This document shows positions 59,028 to 64,000 of a stretch of DNA of 64,000 nucleotides, piece by piece. Every line of letters begins with the position of its first letter. The stretch's first letter is position 1. The notes below the pieces were generated by a model. The model was not told where the DNA came from, did no database searches, and saw only the letters and a list, made by a program, of their open reading frames with translations. The stretch comes from GWF2-33-9 sp964500435 (GTDB lineage Bacteria > Bacteroidota > Ignavibacteria > Kapaibacteriales > UBA2268), in the NCBI GenBank assembly GCA_964500435.1, contig CAZCNL010000002.1, positions 124,001 to 188,000 of the forward strand, written 5' to 3'. The translations under genes were made by a program, and so were the position numbers.

Positions 59028-62000
59028 ATGACAATTTCAGACCTTAGTATAAAAAGACCAATATTATCATCAGTAGTTTCAATCGTAATAGTTTTATTTG
59101 GGATAGTAGGTTTAACGAGTTTGGGAGTAAGGGAATATCCCAGCGTTGACCCAGCAGTTATAACCGTTACAACGAATTATCCTGGTGCAAACGCAGACGT
59201 TATTGAATCTCAAATCACCGAAGTTTTGGAAGAAAGCATAAATCAAGTTGCTGGAATTAAGAATTTGCGTTCAGTTAGTTCTGACGGACGAAGCAGCATA
59301 ACAGCCGAATTTTCTTTAGACGTCGATATGGAAACAGCTGCCAATGATGTACGTGACAAAGTATCACAAGCAGTGGGCAAGTTGCCACCAGATGTTGACC
59401 CTCCAATTGTTACCAAAGCAGATGCAGACGCACAAACGATTTACACTGTAACATTGCAAAGCGATTCGAGAAGCTTGCTCGAACTTACTGATATGGCAAA
59501 TAATATTTTCAAAGAAAGGTTACAAACCATTCCCGGCGTGAGCACAATTAATATCTGGGGCGAAAGAAAATATGCTATGAGAATTATTCTCAATCCTCAA
59601 AAGATGGAAGCGTACAAAGTAACACCAAAAGATATTGCAAATGCTTTATCAGCACAAAACATAGAATTGCCTTCGGGGCGAATTGATAGTAAGGCAACGG
59701 AATTGACCGTAAGAGCATTAGGGCGAATTTCCACTCCCGAAGAATTTGATAATTTGACTATTTACTCAAAAGACGGAGCTTTAATTAAAGTCAAAGACGT
59801 TGGTAAAACATATCTTGGTGCACAAAATGAAAGAACAATTTTAAGAGGCAACGGCGGCATACCAATGGTTGGTGTTGCTCTAACAACTCAGCCTGGTGCA
59901 AATTTTATTCACATTGCTGACGAAGCAGCACGTAGAATTAAAATTTTGAAAAAAGATTTGCCTAAAGATATTATAATTAATGTCGTTCTTGACTCCACTC
60001 AAAGCATAAGAAAAGCTATAAGTGAAGTAATTGAAACTATTTTTATAGCATTTTTACTTGTAATTATTGTGGTATTCTTCTTTTTGAGAAATTGGCGTGC
60101 AACATTAATACCAATAATAACCGTCCCTATTTCATTGATTGGTTCGTTTTTCTTTCTGTATCTTTTGAATTTTTCTATAAATATCTTAACATTGTTAGGC
60201 TTAGTGTTAAGTACAGGTATAGTCGTCGATGATGCAATTGTAGTACTCGAAAATATTTACAAAAAGATCGAAAGTGGACAAAATCCAATACAAGCAGCTT
60301 TCAAAGGTACCCGAGAAGTTTTCTTTGCGGTTATTGCAACATCATTGACACTTGTTGCAGTTTTTTTACCAATATTCTTTTTATCAGGTTTTACTGGCAA
60401 ATTATTTAGAGAATTTGCCACAGTTGTTGCATCTGCAATTATTATTTCCACAATTGTTTCTTTGACTTTGAGCCCGATGATGTCTTCGAGATTACTCAAC
60501 AAGTCAGAGCATAATTCGAAATTATTTAATTTAATTGAACAATTTTTAAATTGGTTAACAAAAGGATATGAAAATTTACTAACACAATTTTTGAGTAAAC
60601 GCTGGCTTGTTTTCATTATTCTTTTGTTTTCTTTTGTTATGATATTTTTTGGCTTTAAAAATTTGCAAACGGAATTAGCACCACTTGAAGACAAAAGTAT
60701 GTTGAGAATTAGTTCAACCGCACCGGAAGGAACTTCGTATCAAGCAATGGATGAATATATGAAGCAAATGATCAATATTGTTGATACTTTACCCGAGAAA
60801 AATTATATGGTTGCCGTAACATCACCTGGATTTGGTGCCGCAAGTTCCGCAAACTCAGGATTTATAAGAATTTCACTTACTAATCCCGAAACGAGAAAGA
60901 AAACACAAATGCAAATTGCAGCGGAACTAACAAAAATTTTTAATAAATATTCATTTGCTCAAACAATTGTAATCCAAGAACCAACAATCGCAGCAGGAAC
61001 TGGTGGTAGAGGCTCACTTCCAGTCCAATTCGTGATTCAAGCTCCATCGATGGAAAAGTTGAAAAATGTATTACCTAAATTTTTACTTGCAGCTCAAAAA
61101 TCTCCTGTCTTTGATGTTGTAACAGTTGATTTAAAATTTAATAAACCCGAATTAACCGTTGATATTGATAGAGATAAGGCATTGCAAATGGGTGTTACTG
61201 TTTCGGACATTGCAGCAACATTACAACTATATTTAGGTGAACAAAGAATTGGATATTTCATAAAAAATACTAAGCAATATTATGTTATAATTAAAGCGGA
61301 CGATGATTTTAAAAGTAAACCAATTGATTTAGAGATGCTCTCCGTTCGAAATAAAGACGGACAAATGGTTAAATTGGATAATTTAGTTAAAATTTCTTAT
61401 AATAGCCGCCCACCCCAGCTTTTGAGATATAATCGATATATTTCTGCAACAATTTCGGCTGGTTTAGCACAAGGTAAAACTATTGGCGATGGTATTAATG
61501 AAATGAATAAAATTGCTGATGATTTGCTTGATGAAACATTTTCAAGAAGTTTGACGGGACAATCAGCCGATTATGCTGAAAGTTCCGGAAATTTATTATT
61601 TACATTTTTATTTACTTTAATCCTTGTCTTTTTAACACTTTCGGCGCAATTTGAAAGCTTCCGTGATTCACTTGTAATTATGGTTACAGTTCCGTTGGCT
61701 ATTGCTGGAGCTTTGATTTCTCTTTATATTTTTGGATATACTTTAAATATATTTAGCGAAATTGGAATGATTGTGCTTATAGGTATTGTTACGAAAAATG
61801 GTATTTTAATTATTGAATTTTCAAATCAAAGAAGAGAACAAGGTTTAAAAATCTTCGAAGCAGTGATTGATGCTTCAGTGCATAGATTAAGACCAATTTT
61901 AATGACAAGTTTAGCAACCGTTTTAGGAGCTTTACCAATAGCACTTGCTCTTGGTGCGGCTTCAACAAGCCGAATTCCAATGGGTATTGTAATTATTGGT

Positions 62001-62102
62001 GGTTTGATGTTTTCGTTAATTCTTACTCTTTTTGTGATTCCCGCACTTTATACTTATATAACTTCGAAAAAAGAAAGAAAACTTGTTGAGGAGGAGAATT
62101 AG
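59028..62102 (+). CDS. RND efflux permease (AcrB/HAE1 family)
   Basis: The inner-membrane proton-driven pump of 1024 residues. Twelve membrane helices occur in two halves, each with a large periplasmic porter domain. The proton-relay residues are present: the paired Asp in helix 4 (STGIVVDDAIVVLENIY) and the Lys in helix 10 (GIVTKNGILIIEFSNQ). The family start LSIKRPILSSVVSIVIVLFG and the second-half FESFRDSLVIMVTVPLAIAGAL are typical. Substrates are multidrug, dyes or bile-like amphiphiles in related pumps; here unknown. It lies 98 bases after the adaptor and 2 bases before the TolC-like gene. Confidence 0.96.
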   Translation: MTISDLSIKRPILSSVVSIVIVLFGIVGLTSLGVREYPSVDPAVITVTTNYPGANADVIESQITEVLEESINQVAGIKNLRSVSSDGRSSITAEFSLDVDMETAANDVRDKVSQAVGKLPPDVDPPIVTKADADAQTIYTVTLQSDSRSLLELTDMANNIFKERLQTIPGVSTINIWGERKYAMRIILNPQKMEAYKVTPKDIANALSAQNIELPSGRIDSKATELTVRALGRISTPEEFDNLTIYSKDGALIKVKDVGKTYLGAQNERTILRGNGGIPMVGVALTTQPGANFIHIADEAARRIKILKKDLPKDIIINVVLDSTQSIRKAISEVIETIFIAFLLVIIVVFFFLRNWRATLIPIITVPISLIGSFFFLYLLNFSINILTLLGLVLSTGIVVDDAIVVLENIYKKIESGQNPIQAAFKGTREVFFAVIATSLTLVAVFLPIFFLSGFTGKLFREFATVVASAIIISTIVSLTLSPMMSSRLLNKSEHNSKLFNLIEQFLNWLTKGYENLLTQFLSKRWLVFIILLFSFVMIFFGFKNLQTELAPLEDKSMLRISSTAPEGTSYQAMDEYMKQMINIVDTLPEKNYMVAVTSPGFGAASSANSGFIRISLTNPETRKKTQMQIAAELTKIFNKYSFAQTIVIQEPTIAAGTGGRGSLPVQFVIQAPSMEKLKNVLPKFLLAAQKSPVFDVVTVDLKFNKPELTVDIDRDKALQMGVTVSDIAATLQLYLGEQRIGYFIKNTKQYYVIIKADDDFKSKPIDLEMLSVRNKDGQMVKLDNLVKISYNSRPPQLLRYNRYISATISAGLAQGKTIGDGINEMNKIADDLLDETFSRSLTGQSADYAESSGNLLFTFLFTLILVFLTLSAQFESFRDSLVIMVTVPLAIAGALISLYIFGYTLNIFSEIGMIVLIGIVTKNGILIIEFSNQRREQGLKIFEAVIDASVHRLRPILMTSLATVLGALPIALALGAASTSRIPMGIVIIGGLMFSLILTLFVIPALYTYITSKKERKLVEEEN

Positions 62103-62104
62103 TT

Positions 62105-63475
62105 ATGAAGTTGATAAATATAGAAATTCAAAAAATACATATAACATTAATATTGATTTTTGCTTTGATTACTTTAATATATAATGGCTCGTTTGCAGAA
62201 GACGATTTTTCACCAACATCACAATTATCTTTGAAAGAATTGGTAAATAAAGCATTAGAAAATAATTATCAAATTAAAATTATTAAAAATGTAGAAAAAA
62301 AGTCCGTAAACTCTAACACTTTAGGCAATGCCGGTTTTTATCCAGTGCTATCCCTTTCGGCGGGGGCATCTTCGAGTGCTAATAATACAAAGCAAACATT
62401 ATACACAGGCGAGGAAAGAAATAACCCAAATGCAACAAGCAATAATTTAAATACTTCGTTGACTGCTGATTGGACTTTGTTTGATGGTTTGCAAATGTTT
62501 GCTATGAAAAACAAACTTGGATATTTAGAAAACCTTGGTGCGGTGAACACAAGATATTATATTGAGGAAACTATTTTTTCACTCGCTTTGGCATATTTTC
62601 AGTTGGTTAAAGAAAACGATAAACTTAAAATATTGCAAGAAACCAAGAAATTTTCGAAAGATAGATTAGATTTAGAAAAAAAGAAATTTGAAATTGGCAA
62701 AACAAGCATATTAGAACAACAACAAGCAGAATATGATTTTAATCAAGATTCAATTTCATATTTACAGCAATTGATTACAATAAAATCACTTGTATCGCAA
62801 ATAAATACAGCAATAAACTCCGAGACAAATTCATACTTTTATCCAAAGGATTCACTTGCTTTTGATGGAAAGCTCGATTTGCAAGCACTGCAACAGCTAA
62901 CTTTTGATAAAAATTTGGATTTAAGTATGGATAAAATAAAAAAGTTAATAACCCAAGAAGACATTAATATAATAAAAAGCAGTTTTTACCCTCAATTGGA
63001 CGTGTTCGCTTCTTATAATTATCAATCGCAAAATAACAATGCCAGCATATATAAATCAAATCAATTAAATGGAGTAACTTACGGGTTGACATTTAGCTTT
63101 AACCTTTACAATGGCGAAAAAACAACAATCGCATATCAAAATGCAAAAATTGATGCCGAAAATGCAGAATTCTCTATTTCCGATAAAAAAAATCAACTCT
63201 CAAAAACACTGGATGATTTGTTTTCGCAATATGTTTCTTTGAAAAAAATATATGAAATATTAAAAAGCAATGTTAAATTATCTGCAAATTCATTAAATAT
63301 TGCAGAACAAAAATTACTCGAAGGTTCAATTAATGGGTTCGATTTTCGGCAAGTACAACTGAATTATCTTAATGCACAAAATGCTGTAACAAATATAACT
63401 TATGCAATAAAAATTAATGAATTAGAATTGCAGAAATTAGCTGGTGGATTAACTGAATATATATTAAATAACTAA
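62105..63475 (+). CDS. TolC-family outer-membrane efflux channel
   Basis: The outer-membrane part of the tripartite pump, 456 residues. A signal peptide (about 1-30, ending SFAED) is followed by two OEP repeats: LKELVNKALENNYQIKI with YYIEETIFSLALAYFQLVKENDKL in the first, and DKIKKLITQEDINIIKSSFYPQLDVFASYNYQS in the second. It starts 2 bases after the permease stop, with GGAGG overlapping the permease end, so synthesis is coupled. Its stop is immediately followed by the stop of the FkbM gene on the other strand, with no spacer. Confidence 0.94.
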   Translation: MKLINIEIQKIHITLILIFALITLIYNGSFAEDDFSPTSQLSLKELVNKALENNYQIKIIKNVEKKSVNSNTLGNAGFYPVLSLSAGASSSANNTKQTLYTGEERNNPNATSNNLNTSLTADWTLFDGLQMFAMKNKLGYLENLGAVNTRYYIEETIFSLALAYFQLVKENDKLKILQETKKFSKDRLDLEKKKFEIGKTSILEQQQAEYDFNQDSISYLQQLITIKSLVSQINTAINSETNSYFYPKDSLAFDGKLDLQALQQLTFDKNLDLSMDKIKKLITQEDINIIKSSFYPQLDVFASYNYQSQNNNASIYKSNQLNGVTYGLTFSFNLYNGEKTTIAYQNAKIDAENAEFSISDKKNQLSKTLDDLFSQYVSLKKIYEILKSNVKLSANSLNIAEQKLLEGSINGFDFRQVQLNYLNAQNAVTNITYAIKINELELQKLAGGLTEYILNN

Positions 63476-64000
63476 TTAAGGATATGCAATAAAGTAATAA
63501 TCTTTATTGTTTGTATAAATTCGGTAATAATCATCAGCACTTAAAGAGCCTTGTTTGTATTTGAACATTTTCAAAGTGGCAATTTTGAGCCCGATATTAT
63601 TTGTCAAGAAATTATAAACATCAAGCGGTTGAGTTCCGTAGTAATCGCTCGCTCCCAATCCATTTTCATAAATTATAATTGGTTTAGAGTTTTTTAATGT
63701 ATATTCTGCTCCTTTTAAAACAGCAAATTCATTACCTTCAACATCTATTTTGAGAAAATCAATTTTTATATTTTGAGGTATCAAATCATCTAATCTCTTT
63801 GTTTCGACGATTATTTCTTCAATATCTGGATTTTCGAAATCGTAATGACGCACTTTTAGTCCACTGAATGCGGGATCTTTTCTTACGATGTTAAATTTGG
63901 ATTTTCCTTCAACGTCAGAAAGAGCATAAGGATATATTGTCGCTTTATTACTGAAATGTTCAATTAAGTAATTGTATAAATAAGGAATTGGCTCAAAACC
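63476..64000 (-). CDS. FkbM-family methyltransferase, C-terminal part (runs off right edge)
   Basis: The frame is open from the right edge of the window to the TAA at 63478-63476, giving at least 174 residues of the 3' part. The visible region has the FkbM pattern ALSDVEGKSKF, then VETKRLDDLIPQNIKIDFLKIDVEGNEFAVLKGAEYTL, where the IDVEGNE motif is the conserved acidic SAM-fold signature. FkbM-type enzymes are SAM-dependent O-methyltransferases, often acting on sugars or secondary metabolites. A GTG at 63853 would make a shorter ORF, but the homologous sequence continues upstream of it, so the true start is beyond the window. Confidence 0.9.
   Translation of the reverse strand, partial: GFEPIPYLYNYLIEHFSNKATIYPYALSDVEGKSKFNIVRKDPAFSGLKVRHYDFENPDIEEIIVETKRLDDLIPQNIKIDFLKIDVEGNEFAVLKGAEYTLKNSKPIIIYENGLGASDYYGTQPLDVYNFLTNNIGLKIATLKMFKYKQGSLSADDYYRIYTNNKDYYFIAYP

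Overview
The window is a low-GC (roughly 30 %, judged by eye) stretch of a bacterial chromosome, most likely from the Bacteroidota/Chlorobiota side of the FCB group (Ignavibacteria- or Kapabacteria-like; the exact lineage cannot be fixed from the sequence). The support is five secreted proteins with type IX secretion (T9SS) C-terminal sorting tails, promoters of the Bacteroidota form TTTG-N19/20-TAnnTTTG in front of three tRNA genes, and an Omp28-type thioredoxin-like protein. Many genes also carry clear Shine-Dalgarno sequences (GGAG, AAGGAG), which argues against the crown Bacteroidia. A 100-N gap flanked by identical 55-base ends shows this is a scaffold from a draft, probably metagenomic, assembly. 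No CRISPR array, insertion sequence, prophage or integrase was seen.

Layout. 1-5.2 kb: end of an unknown gene, rlmN, a T9SS-exported beta-propeller protein, and a DUF2231-TraB/GumN-SDR operon. 5.3-7.9 kb: a peroxide-defence island (lipoprotein rubrerythrin, divergent cysteine-free Fur/PerR regulator overlapping dps, then a 1-Cys peroxiredoxin), with a palindromic operator candidate in the divergent promoter region. 8-14 kb: MATE transporter, outer-membrane barrel and gyrA, all on the minus strand. 14-18.4 kb: tRNA-Lys, a TPR histidine kinase, and a PD40/OmpA-like lipoprotein. 18.5-24.1 kb: alr-scpA-scpB, two glycosyltransferases, a nitroreductase and tRNA-Thr. 24.2-32.4 kb: a large T9SS protein, a KAS III-like enzyme, tRNA-Gly, an nfeD-cheB-like pair, a divergent aspartate kinase and an unknown membrane protein. 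32.5-35 kb: assembly gap, then an Omp28-type T9SS protein. 35-41 kb: rpsA, rplU-rpmA, a ComEA-like protein, grpE-dnaJ and a TPR protein. 41-49.4 kb: kbl, a prolyl oligopeptidase and a three-gene [FeFe]-hydrogenase operon in the order hydB-hydA-hydC. 49.4-57.3 kb: a membrane metallophosphoesterase, a CaiB-type CoA-transferase, an FG-GAP/UnbV T9SS protein, and a compact four-gene operon encoding a Rieske protein, a four-helix His-rich membrane protein (b561-like), a YceI-like protein and a small T9SS protein with a CDCH motif. 57.4-64 kb: tRNA-Ser, a complete RND efflux operon (adaptor lipoprotein, permease, TolC-like channel) and the 3' part of an FkbM-type methyltransferase.

How it fits together. 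The hydrogenase genes suggest fermentative or bifurcating H2 metabolism linked to NAD(H) and ferredoxin, while the peroxide island and the Rieske operon suggest contact with oxygen. The best candidate for an undescribed system is the Rieske/b561-like/YceI/CDCH operon at 54.5-57.3 kb: it looks like a small envelope electron-transfer module ending in a T9SS-exported component. Other oddities are an exported rubrerythrin, a Fur-family regulator with no cysteine, a HydB with an apparent second (Fe-S-free) thioredoxin-like domain, a HydA with TSCSPGW in place of TSCCPGW, and an aspartate kinase that has lost its usual GRGGSD/GREGSD motif.
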